In this document: piece by piece, positions 27,360-39,249 of the stretch
Position numbering within the stretch: the stretch's first letter is position 1
How the letters are laid out: the number at the start of each line of letters is the position of its first letter
Assembly (NCBI GenBank): GCA_003254905.1
Contig: QANU01007041.1
Span: 31,183 to 95,182, forward strand
Source: Nissolia schottii
Lineage: Eukaryota > Streptophyta > Magnoliopsida > Fabales > Fabaceae
DNA: 64,000 bases
Reading direction: 5' to 3'
The notes under the pieces: generated by a model
Told to the model about the DNA's origin: nothing
Database searches by the model: none
What the model saw: only the letters and a program-made list of their open reading frames with translations
Program-made: the position numbers and the translations under genes

Positions 27360-27690
27360 AAAAACAAGCACAAACGTTGACACTAATATTCACAAGAAAA
27401 ACAATTTCAATGCTAGTTTTAGCACACAAATTTTAACGTAGGTGCACTAACATTATCATGAAAAACACATTATCTTGTGAACAATTTCAATGTACACACT
27501 TCTAAAACAACAGTGCACAAACTTTAACAATGTACGTGCACAAACATTAACATAAGTACACAAACATTAATAATATGAATAATACATATTATCCTGTGAA
27601 TAATTTTAGTGCACACACTTTTAAAACAGTGCGCAAACTTTAACAATGTAAGCATACAAACATTAACACAAATGCACAAACAATAACATG
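27360..27690 (-). repeat. Tandem units of about 118 bp with GTGCACAAAC words
   Basis: Two clear units and a decayed third share CTTGTGAACAATTTCAATG/TAC, ACACACTT.TAAAAC, AGTGC.CAAACTTTAAC and GCACAAACATTAAC. Read on the minus strand these are the TTTGTGCA words typical of the TIR elements at 15-17 kb and 63.5-64 kb. It is probably a remnant of the same or a related family, but without visible ends. Confidence 0.6.
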
Positions 27691-28396
27691 ATGAACAATA
27701 AAAGCGGAAAAAAAATATAACTAAGTGAAAATGGTTACATAAAAAATGAAGAGGAAGAAGAAGACTGTAAAAAATCGAGGAAAAAGAGGGTTGAAACGAG
27801 TAAAAACTCAAATCGCACTTTTCCATTGGCGTTTATCCATTTTGGTATGAGATACGCACATTTTTTTTCTCTGTTTTCTATATATTAAAACTGGTGACAA
27901 TACAAGTGACAAATTTTGGGCATACACCAATCATTTTTGTTATAATAATAATTGATCAAAATAAAGTTGCAGCATCATTGAAGAATAAAGTGGTCGTTTA
28001 ATCAAATACCAATCCTCCATTTTGTCTTATATGCCATTAGTCCTGTATTCCTCCTACCCTGAAGTCTAGCTTGGCTGGAATCTGAAATTTCTTTACCAAG
28101 TATGCACGAGCTTGGATTCTTGCCCTCATGTCTCACCCATCAATCCATCATAATGGAATTTGAGATACATATTTTCATTTTTACAAAGGCCATAGATGGG
28201 AGTTGAACACGACCCCTTGCATTTGATGCAGTGCAGGATCAACTACAAGACTATGGGATCAACCACAAATTTGAAAGATATACCGGGTAATTTCTAAATA
28301 TTTCAAGTACGACACTGCCTAAGTGAGTTCTCGTGGACGAGAGGAAAAGGGGCAGAGTATGAGGACTCTACGTATTTAGTCTCCATGCTGTTTATC

Positions 28397-31300
28397 CTAT
28401 ATTTTGCCATATGCTTCCGCCATTATTAATACCACAAGTGACGTCCAACCCGTAAATGGATGTGCCCCTTTTCCCTTACCCTTAACCTGTTCGTACTGTT
28501 CCCACAAATACCCGGTCTGCTGATAATTGCGAACGATGTTTCTGCAGTAGGATGGAAAATATATTACGTAAATCCTTTAAAAGCAAGATTCCAAGAGTTA
28601 AGTTTGTAAGTAAAAATAAATACAAGATTCTAGAGTATACCAAACAGAATAGGACAATACCTAATTAAATTGCTTCTCAATTCTTCGTAGATAGCTTTAG
28701 CTCTGTCCTGATATGGCCCGTTCTCTTCGAGAATCAACCCAAAGATTAGTTTTCAGGAAGGAATGAATTTTCATTTTTTGGGTAAACAAGTTATAAATAA
28801 AACGGGATATTTGTAGAAATTTTTCACTGGGCCTATCCATGTTACCTTTGGAGTAATGGTGGAGGGCTGAAAGAATCCTGTAATTCATGTTTATCCAAAT
28901 AGTACCTCTCCAATATGGAAGGTCATGCTGTGTGTTGCGCTTCATGTACATGGAACTGTGACATAAGAAACATAATTTTGGTTTCACTAGAATCAACACA
29001 CGTCACTAGAATTAATGCACCAGAGCATAGGTTGTAGACCTTGTTTTGGCAAGAGAACGCAGTCCATAGTCGGTCCATAACAGGCTGCGATTTGAAATAA
29101 GTTCAAGCTGCTTTTCCAGAATCCATGATCCCTGAGTGAGACAGTACCATATTAAAATATCAATCTAATTGTGAAATTTAAAGAAGGAATAGCTTTAGTT
29201 CTAAATGTAAAAATGCAATACTTACAGGTGGAATGATCCTTGTCATGAACGGGAATAAATTAACATAACCAACGTGAGGAACCAGTCTCAACTCAGGCTT
29301 CTCTGAAACAACCCGGATAAGCTGTCGACCAGCATCCATTTGTTTCCATTTAAGTTGAACCTAGCATAGTTAAAAGCATGTAAAGAAAATTGCATTCTGA
29401 CTTGAATAGGGGATTCAAGCATTGTTAATTTTGCATAAGTTTGCATAATAATGCCTAAACAGAAATAGATAGACTGTATACCTTTTCTGTATGATTTCCA
29501 AAATCAAAGTAAGCACCATATGCATCATCAAAATGCATCTGTAGGGACACGAGGCACAAATTAGGCATGAACATAATTATGGTAGCAATGACATGACTAT
29601 AGTGTCGCCATGCAAACATTCGATGAAAGTCAACTTTATGGTTTGCTTTAAATTTTATTTTCTAAAAACATTTTTTTTAAAGGAAGATCAGATTGTTTTC
29701 TCTATCAAACTGCACCAATAATTTATGATAAACACACAACCGCTGTCTTTGTAATCCAAGGTTACATCAATGTGCGGGGGATTGTTAAGAAGCTCGGCTT
29801 CCTCAATCATTTCAGAATATTGAGCTTGGAGAAGGCATAATTGGGAACCTAAAGGCTCCACTCAGATGACATTCATACCGTCATTATTTAGTTTGTAAAC
29901 TGAGGCAAGACCTTTTTTCCCAATGGTTTTCCATTTTGAGAAATAGTCTTTCTAAGCAAGAAAATCAAGAAGTCTTCCTTTCCACCCAGGAAACAGGCAA
30001 CATAATTAGTTTTCCATGTGATTTCTAATTCTATAACTGTATATGCTTAGTTTTCATTTATCATTCATGCTCTTTCTTTTTATTTTTAATCAACTTCCTC
30101 TCTTTTTTAATCTCCGTTTTATCGTTACTCCCAGAGATGTATAATGAAATATCAAGGTGCATCAGCTCCAAAGGAGCGCAGAAGGAGAGCAAAGGTTAAA
30201 TACCTGGTTCAGTAACTCAAGATCTGATAGCAAGTTAGCAGTGGAACCATAATTCTGCATCATTTCATTCAATATGTCAATTAAATTAGGTGATTTAATT
30301 TTCTTCTGCCTACATTTCACCTAATTTTTATTGAAAATATATAAGTATAATGCATTAGTACACACTGGTGAACTTATTTTTCAAAGTATACCTTGCTAGG
30401 TTTGGTTTCCTTATCTAGCTGCTCTTCAATGGAATGCATACAATCTGCTGCAAGTAACATCCAACATCTAAGATCCAAATGGCGTTCATCTCCACTTGGG
30501 TGTGAAGCACGTGGATAATCATCCAATCCAGAGGACAGTGTCTGAGGATACCAGAATACTGTTAGTTAGGAGCATGTGTCTTCATTAAGGATAAGGAAAG
30601 CTGTGTCATAATTGACCAACAAAAACACCAATGGCAGTGTTATGTGATCCAAGGATGTAAAAGCTTGAAAGAAAAACATAACTGCAAGCGACATTCAGGT
30701 TCCAGACTTATAAATTTCTAGAAACAATAGTTAAAGCCATCCAACAAGCACAACTTTTCTGAAAAATACATCATACTGTAGTTGTGTTACAAGTTAGATA
30801 GAACCACCGTGATATAAATGAACCACCAATAGCCACAGTTGACAAGTCTAGAACAACTGTGTTTTTAGATCTATGATTAAGTCGATAACAACCTATCAAT
30901 AAATCTCACACATGGTTTGCCTTAAGGCCCTTAATGCTTCCACTTTCAGTATGCCCATGACTGTTTCAGTCAAATTAATCTTCCAAGCTACCTCTAGTGT
31001 TTTTACATTAGGTTGAAAGTGTAGATAAGTACAGAAAGAAAAGTAATAATACTAAGCATATTAGAACCTTAGGATTTAATTCAAGCATTGTACTATTGTC
31101 CCGTCCATGCCAATAGTAGCTACTCATCTGATTCCCTGTATTAAAAAGAGATGACCCAAAAATAGTTCAGAAATAAACAATACCATTTCAGCACTCAAAG
31201 CAGATACATGGGCATTATATACCTGACTGAGTTGTGTTGAACCATTGGAACCATGCTTCCAATCGAACAAAGGCACGCTCCAGGAACAGAGAGATCTCAC

Positions 31301-34300
31301 TTCTATCCATTGCAGTAAACTCGTTATTCTTCAAGGCATTAATTATATCTGAAAAAAAAAAAAGGGATTTTTGACCACTTTGTTTAGGACATAATAGGAA
31401 AGGGACTTTTATGGGGATGTGGGGGATTAAGAGATCAATTCATACATGAATGAAAAGATCTATGTTACAACCACATAACTGTGTAAAAGATGGGACATTC
31501 CTTTTTATATGGTTTACAGAATCTTATATGCTAACTATAGCTTCATTCTTTAAAGATATTTTTTCAGTTATTTTACAAAATACGTTTAAAACCAATGCAA
31601 GTAATAAAAATAGTATCACAAACATGGCGATTTCTTTTGGGCAGACCCTGAGATTCAACATGCATTCAAAATCACCAAATCAATGTTAGGGATGCATATG
31701 TTCTAAAGGATATATATAGATATAATAGTACTTCATATAATTTGTCCAGTAGCTCTCCATAAATTAATGACTCCAAAACATTTTGAGTATGAGTCCAGCA
31801 CAATTATGCATGATTCAAGAACATGCAAAGCAAAACGAGTTGCAAGGATAAGTAGACATTGAAGAGACATAAAATAAGCAGGCAGGTAGTTTCTCATCAT
31901 CATCGCTCAATGAAAAGGAAAGTCTATCACATGCATTAAGTTATGGCTTGCTTGAAAACACTAATGGGAACAAATTTATTGCCTTCTTTTTAAAGTAATG
32001 ATTCTAATAACCAGAAAAAAATAAAACGAAAAAAACAAGGATAAGAAAAAATAGGAAAACAGAAAAATAAATAAATAACAAGATTACCGCTTAATGCTAA
32101 AAACAGAGTTGGAGGGTTTCCGTTTGTTGGATGCTGAGGAACATATTCCTCGGGGACCCTACTGCAAATACAGAAGAATATATGTTACTTAAAAAGCTTA
32201 AAAAGACTATATATTAACTGCACACATTTATAGAAAATGTTTCATGCTACACCTTAGTGCTTCAGCTCCCAGAATTTGTTCACGTGGTATCCATCCATCA
32301 ACATTCACCAAATCTAACCAGTGTCCAATTATATCCAACGAAATATGAATATCCCAACGCCTGGTTAATGTGCAAATAAACCAAATCTAAAGATCACAGA
32401 AGATTTGTTTGGTAAATAATAGCAGTAAGGCCTCGAGGAATGAAGAAAATACAGCACTTATTTCCTCTTGAGGAGAACTTTAAATAAAAAAATAAAAACC
32501 TTATAATGATGATGATGACGACGACAACAGTTTTGATAAAGGGTATAATACTAGCATGGGAAACTAACCAGATCAGAAGTTGATGAAAACCTTCATCCCA
32601 TAAAAATCCCCTTGGAAAAAAAGGTCGACTTGGAACTGCTGTGTAAAGCTCAGCAGGCCAATACGATATATAATTAACATGTTCTTTAAGCTGAAAAGGA
32701 AAACAACACACTGCATAACTGTCAAGTCCTAAATTGCTGATAGCTAATTGAAAAACAAAGGATAACAATATGATGTTGTAAGAATGAAAACTAATGCCAC
32801 TCATGGCAGTTAAATAAAGAATATCAAAGCCACACTGTTAGGATGAAATGTTTACAAGGAGAAAGGTAAAGAACTGCAAATTTAGATCCAGCAACTGACG
32901 CCACAACTCTTTTCTACCTAAAACCATCTTTCCTAAGAGATTATTCTCCTTCACATCTTTATGAAAATCAGGTAGTTTTCCTTTACAGCTTACGAGAAAA
33001 CCCTTCCCATATGTTGATTCTGGTTTGATGGTGCCTGGAGGAAGACTAAAGAGGGCAAGGCATTTTGGCAATTGGCAATTGGCAGTGTGCAGTGAATGTT
33101 ACTTGCTGCTTGTGGTCAGAGAGGCATGCCAGAATGTTTAAGGAACTTTTTTATGCTGGCCGTGAGATGATATAGTACTTTTAGCCTATATATGGTGTTT
33201 TGCAGATGGATATTTCAAAGGGGTTTCTCTATTGATCTACAGCGTAACTTGTTAGTTAATTAGCTAGTCTTGGTTTTATGTTCATTTCATTTTAATATAT
33301 GTTAGGAATCCTCTGTTCTTGTACTAATTTCTATCCTGACTCTAAACTTTCTTCTTTAAACATGGAAAAAATAAAACACATAAAGATAACTTCCATATTT
33401 ATGATCATCGCATGTCAAGCTATATGCTATTATGGGATAGCATACTCTTCAACAAGGGTTATAAGTAACAAACTAAAGTAACTTACATTAAGGGTTCTTC
33501 GCAGAGCAATTTTTGACTGCCCATAGAAGTAGCCAATGCCACCCAGTAAGTTTCCAACAGCAGCCTTACCAACAGATATGGATTCTGAATCCACCTGGAA
33601 ATTCACTACTACGGTAAATTTCTAAATGAATTTACTGAATCAAATGTAACTTGAGAATAGGAACACATTGACAGACCAAACAAGAAAGAATAAATTATTA
33701 TAAGAAAGTAGTACCTTCTCGCCCAAATTGAAAATTTTTTCAAACTTCTCATCAAATGCGTGTTCCTTGTCATTCAGTTGATTGGTCAGTGAGGGGCCTA
33801 AAATTAAGCAGAAGAACAAACAAACCATTACACACTGATTTAGCAAGCTACTGTCAACTAAAATAAAAATAAAATAAAATCTACAAATTCAGAAGAGAGA
33901 AGCCAAAGTTCTCTTAAAAAACGGTGATATTTAAACACGAAAGCATCCTAACAGGCAAACCAAAAGCCAAAAAAAATGAATTTGAAAGCACACTAGACAT
34001 ATCATGAATTCTTGATTATGTTTCAGCCTCAATATTGTTTACCACAAATTATCAACAAAATTGTATAAGCCCTTATAACGTCCATCAACATGCTAAGCAG
34101 TAAGCAGCTTTCCAGAGCAATCACCAACTCTTGCAACAAAATGGGGTGTTAAATTTCACCTCCTTTTTCCTTAAAGCACAATTAGTGATACATTCCATGT
34201 TTTGGACCAAAACTACACACAGAAGTGGAAAGAACCTGTAAGATTATTGACACGCTCTTCTATTCTTGAGCTATCTGAACCAGTTCCAGAAAGAAATACA

Positions 34301-37077
34301 ATTTCTGTTGTGAAAGGAAATCCACCAGTCATCTGTAGCAAGAGTTATTGTTTAGAAAAATGAGAAGCACTAGTGAAGTGACAACAAAAATATATGTGAA
34401 AAGGTGTTTCCTAGAGTAGTGTGCATGTATAACATGCACACACAGAGAGAAACTAAATTGAAACATTTTAAATTGTCAAAAGGGTCTCAAAAGGTGAATA
34501 TGCTCTTATGTTCCATTACCTGAAAAACTAACACATTTGCGGAATCATCAGATGAGTCAGACAGCTGTATCCGAGCAACCATTCTTATCTACTAAGACGT
34601 GCACATAAGCAGAAAAATCAAGGGAAAACCCAAAAATTGAAACAATTCCAAAACCACATAGACACACACTCTTGCATTGCATTAAAATAATAAAACTAAA
34701 TGAATTGAAATATTTTAACACACTTGTGATGCAAGATTTTCCTCAACAAGATCAGACAAATTGTGAAAGTGAGGTGTGTGAAATCCAGCATAATGCAGTT
34801 CCAAATTATCCTGAAAAGGGAAAAACATGAGTGAATTATGGGTTACTACCAGGCATAAGATAACAGATAATCAAGAGTGACAAACTGACAATTACTACAA
34901 TAGGGCAAGAGAGGCAATGGATTATGATGGGGCAAGTAGAAGTCTGAAGAAAAAGGAAGTCAGGATATTTTCACGCAGGTAGTTGAAATACTAAATAAGG
35001 GGAAAATTTAATGATTATCTTCTCAAACTGTTTAAAAGAAGAAAAAAATTGTGGGTGCTTCTTAAAGGAAGTTTAAGCCAATTATAAGCACTTAACCATA
35101 AACTCCATAAATATGACCAATGGTAGTATGAGTAAAACAATCTTGAGAATTCAACGATAACACCATCGTTTAACATTACCGCTGATTTTAAATGTAGCTG
35201 CCAATCTCCAATATCCTTTCGAGAGCCAGATGCAAGCAAAGAATCCTTGTGAATGTTCAAGTTTTCCCTACTTACATCCAGAATACTACCACCCTCATCA
35301 GCCAAATAAAAAAAGAGCTGCACACCTCTCCCAAAATCCTCATTCCACTCAGACCTGTCATTGGACCATAAGAACAAAGCTACTCAATATATAATAAATC
35401 ACCAAATAAAGAAATAATCAGAGATGCAGATATTCATACAGAGAAACAATAAAATACTTCAATTAGGACATTAAGATCAATGTTGTTAGGTTAGATATTA
35501 TCATCAATCATGAAAAAAATGAGAAATTCTTGAATGCTCTAAGAGCAAAACCCTCCTTTTGCTCTGTTCATTTATTTTTCTCCGCGTCGGCATCGTGGGC
35601 CAGCCATATTATGGTTGGTATTTTATGAAATTTTTAAAGATTTTATTTAAGTAGATAAGGTTGGCCCACAAAGCTGGTGGTGTGGAGAGAAAATTAATGG
35701 AACAGAGCAGAAGGATAGTTTTTACAAAACAATTTTCTGAAAACAAGTCCGACCAAAAGCTAAAAGTGATTTGAAGTTAACAAGGATGCCATTAGTTCAT
35801 CTTCTCTAATTTCAACGGAGTTGTCACTTGTCAGTAGCTAGTATCTACTTTCCACTACGGAAAAAGGTATAAACAAAATTTGCTTGCCTTAATACTTATA
35901 TGAAGGCGACGTAATGTTAATAACATGAATTACTTGTCAATTTCCGCACTAATTCGTACTGCCCAATCCCCTCCATAACCACTGTCATCCCCCTTTGATT
36001 TAAAAAAATCTGTAGCCAAAGTCATGCCATGGTCAGACAGCACTTGGCGCCCAAAATCACGTCCATCATGCTTTGTCCAACCAAAAGTGCTTAGCTCATC
36101 TTCATGCTTGCAAACATGCCGCAAGTGATATCTGCCATCCTTCACGCCAATCCACATCAATCCAGCAATCAAAGACAGTGGAGTCCTGACATAAACAACA
36201 AAAAATCAGCCAAATATTATGCAACCCACAATATTTTCAGACACCATCAATAATATAAGGCTTAGCCACTAAAATGGTCTCTGTTTCCAATTCAGCACAA
36301 CAAACAAACAAAAAACGTGTAGGGAGGAATACATGTCCAAGAAATTCTTGTGTGATCATGAAATGTCATGGAACAACCTTTCAGTTCAATCTCCACCTTG
36401 GGAGGACCCACCATTTAAGGCTGAAATGTCATTCTCAGTGCTGCTGTAGGATTATATAGTCATACAAGACTTCCTCTACCTTACTAAAAACAAATTAAGA
36501 AACTATTCTAAAGTAAATATAAATATCACTCCTAATTCAGAAATGGTAACTAAAAGTCTAAAAGACTAAAACCATACCTGGCTCGAATTCCGAGATAAGC
36601 CTGGGGACGATAAGTTCCCCAATACAAGCTCTCCCTATGCGCACCTTGAAACTGCCACACAAACCAATTCATTTTCACATATTCTACAAATTCTTAAATC
36701 CTCAAAAAAAAAAAAAAAAACGAAGCAGCTTCGAATAACAATAACGAAGGAGGTTAGAAGCGAGCGCTCACCTGAGGAAGGTCCATTATCTTAGGGGCGG
36801 GAAACGGCGTGACTTCGCGAGGGAGCCGAGGTACGGCGGCGGAGTTCACGAGGTGGAGGATCAGAAACAAGATCACGAAGAACGCCGCCGCGCTGATACA
36901 GAGTACAACCTTAAGATTTGCGCTGTTGCTGAATATCGGAATGGTGCTCCCATACTTGCTCCTCTCTCTGCGCCGCTTCAGCCTCGCTTTCGTCTCGTCG
37001 CCGCCGCCGCCTCGGTCCGCACCGGCGGAGGATCGGGCTCTGCTCCGGGCGCTGCTTCCTCTTCCGCTTCCGGTCAT
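28397..37077 (-). CDS. GCS1: Mannosyl-oligosaccharide glucosidase GCS1 (GH63), 22 exons
   Basis: Alpha-glucosidase I removes the outermost alpha-1,2 glucose from the N-glycan precursor in the ER; Arabidopsis GCS1/KNOPF is needed for seed development and cellulose deposition. Exons (minus order): 36772-37077, 36578-36651, 35934-36185, 35180-35354, 34724-34810, 34520-34588, 34236-34332, 33715-33797, 33487-33594, 32569-32690, 32253-32360, 32088-32161, 31223-31348, 31068-31135, 30392-30541, 30204-30254, 29482-29538, 29226-29360, 29040-29131, 28846-28955, 28661-28724, 28397-28541. They join in frame to 850 residues, the normal plant length. It is a type II membrane protein: basic tail, then a membrane segment near 56-77. 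GH63 landmarks: [29 protein letters not shown] (Asp about 449, catalytic region), [13 protein letters not shown] (about 759-771) and a C-terminal [15 protein letters not shown]. Confidence 0.97.
35549..35722. mobile_element. MITE with long terminal inverted repeats in GCS1 intron 3
   Basis: The left arm CCTCCTTTTGCTCTGTTCAT...TTTCTCC...GTGGGCCA matches the reverse complement of the right arm ATCCTTCTGCTCTGTTCCAT...TTTTCTCTCC...GTGGGCCAA. The arms are about 50 bases long around a short AT-rich centre. No target duplication was clear. It lies within an intron, far enough from the splice sites to be tolerated. Confidence 0.7.
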
Positions 37078-37149
37078 CCTTTCAGTTACACGATCGGGCC
37101 AATCTACGACGTCGCATAGATATAAGAATTGGAAATGCCTTTTGTTGCG

Positions 37150-38860
37150 AGTGAGTGAGTAGTGAAGTGTGTGCCGGTGGGTACTAGCTGTGAGTGACTA
37201 TTGACAGTAACGGGCTTGACTATGAAGGTTATGGGTGGGCTTTAGTGATGTTTTTGGGCTTCGCATGGTGTCCCTCGCATTGGGCCTCGTTAGCTCGATT
37301 TATGGACTTTTCCTAGCTTTCGGCCCAACTATAGCAGGCTACAAAGTCCAAATTTCCATACCAAACTAGATTCCTGTGTGTATTAGTCTGACTTATAATA
37401 ATAATAAAAAGAAAAATCAAAGACAAGACTCTCAATTTGGTCATGTCCAAAAAGCCTAGTTCAATTTGGTTCCTAAAGGAAAAAAAAATACATCTCATAG
37501 TCCGTTGCTAGGAAGTACGGTCACTTCGTAAGATTGTTGTGTCTTCGTGTTTAACACACTGCAGAAATTGACACTGGAAAACGCTCATGTTTAAAAATGT
37601 CCAAATAAAAAGTTTAGGATTAGCTATGTCCGAGCTATAACTGAAAGTTTTTAAGTCGTGTCTGAATAAAAAATATTTTGAATATTAAATAATTTATAAT
37701 AATATGAACCCCTTAAAAATGAGTAAGTATTGACACATTAAATATTTAGAATATTTCATATATTGTAAAAGCGATTTAGAAAGTATTAAAATTGGTAGTT
37801 TGACATCAATAAAAATATTAAAATATTATTATAAATATTAAAATTTATACATACATATATCATATTTGTGTCTTATAAAATTTTGAAGTGGGCGTGTTGT
37901 CGTGTCCATGTTGGTGCTTTTTAAGTCCATGGTCATTCATTTATATTTTTAAAGAATTATGGGACAAATTAATCTCTAAGTATTTATAAAATAGTTTAAT
38001 TTAGTCTCTAATTAAAAATATAAAGAGGATAAATAAGTTTTACCGAAATACTAAAGAGAACTGGCTTGTCGCATATGCTTTAAATGGTCAAATATTACTA
38101 GTTGTGTTTATTTATTGAGGAACCCACTTTTAGATGGTTCAAGGTTGTCCTATGTTGGCTCAGGGTTAGAGGTCAAACGTGAAACTTTATATTTCTCTTT
38201 GCAGAGAGAAGTACTAGTTTTAACGTGAACTAAAACTATAAGTTCTTTTTGTGGGCAATCATAAATTAATGCACAAGCATGTGAAGTTAACCAAACCTTT
38301 ATAAGCATATTTCATAATTTTATAGTTTTGTTTTTTTTCGTTTGGGGGCCTAGTTAATTAGATGCGTTCTTTTTCCAGTGATGTAATAGCTTTCATGCAA
38401 AGAACGTGGTCGCTACTACCTCGGTTATTGGCGACAATCACATGCAATCCATGATCCTTCATTAATTCGATTCTACAAAGTAGGTCATACGATTTGTTTT
38501 TTTATTGGTTTTGGGCAGCTATAAACAGATTAACAGTACTAGAAACACTACAATGGCAGTTGATTTCACAAGTTATATTTTTTACCTTTCATTTAATTTA
38601 ATATATATATATATATATAGTTAGCTATCATTTAATATATACGAATGATCAAATGATTTCCGTTTTTAGCCAACAAATATTTTAAAAATAATTATGTTTA
38701 AGGATAGAAATAATACTATCAAAAATTGAACATAAAAAAGGTAATTATCTCGAATCTCTTTTATAAAATTGCATAGATACTTGAATCCGATATTTCTGTA
38801 GGGGGAGCATTTGTCACCATGTGTTAATAAAAATTATATTTTACTATTTGTTACTGATAT
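37150..38860. other. Gene-free stretch upstream of GCS1
   Basis: It starts with the GCS1 promoter, which has GGGCTT/GGGCCT-type words. Between about 37505 and 37925 there is a possible decayed repeat whose ends carry 'gtacggtcacttcg' and 'tgtcgtgtccatg' words; this is only a weak resemblance to a common legume repeat. No gene was seen. Confidence 0.4.
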
Positions 38861-38874
38861 GTACACACATGAAC

Positions 38875-39241
38875 AGGGACGGATGCACATTACAGGATGT
38901 GGGAGCAATTGCCCCACTAGCTAGGATATGTGATTTGTTTACTAAAATATTAGTATATAGAAAATCTTGTCTCTATTGCATGATCAACTTTGCTCCAGCT
39001 AGTTAATTAATGTTTTCATCACATTAAAATAAAAATTTGTTAATAGAAATGTTTTGTTTTTAACTTTTAATGCACTTATTACATTATAAAAATATCATAT
39101 TTTAATGATTTATACCTTTTAACACAAATTTTATACATGAAATTGTAATTTATTTTTTTATTTTTTATTTTGATGTTCAAATTTCTTGTTATGTTGGTAT
39201 AATTTTGTTCCCACAATTTAAAATTTTTAGATCAGTCACTG
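38875..39241. mobile_element. hAT-type MITE, 367 bp, with 8-bp target duplication
   Basis: The left end CAGGGACGGATG is mirrored by the right end GATCAGTCACTG (reverse complement CAGTGACTGATC). The identical octamer CACATGAA flanks the element at 38867-38874 and 39242-39249. An 8-bp target duplication and CAGGG-type ends are the mark of hAT transposons. There is no coding capacity. Confidence 0.85.
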
Positions 39242-39249
39242 CACATGAA

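Noticed and set aside
36809-37162. Plus-strand frames over the first GCS1 exon
   Set aside because: They are shadows of the GC-rich first exon of the minus-strand gene, which has full exon-by-exon support.
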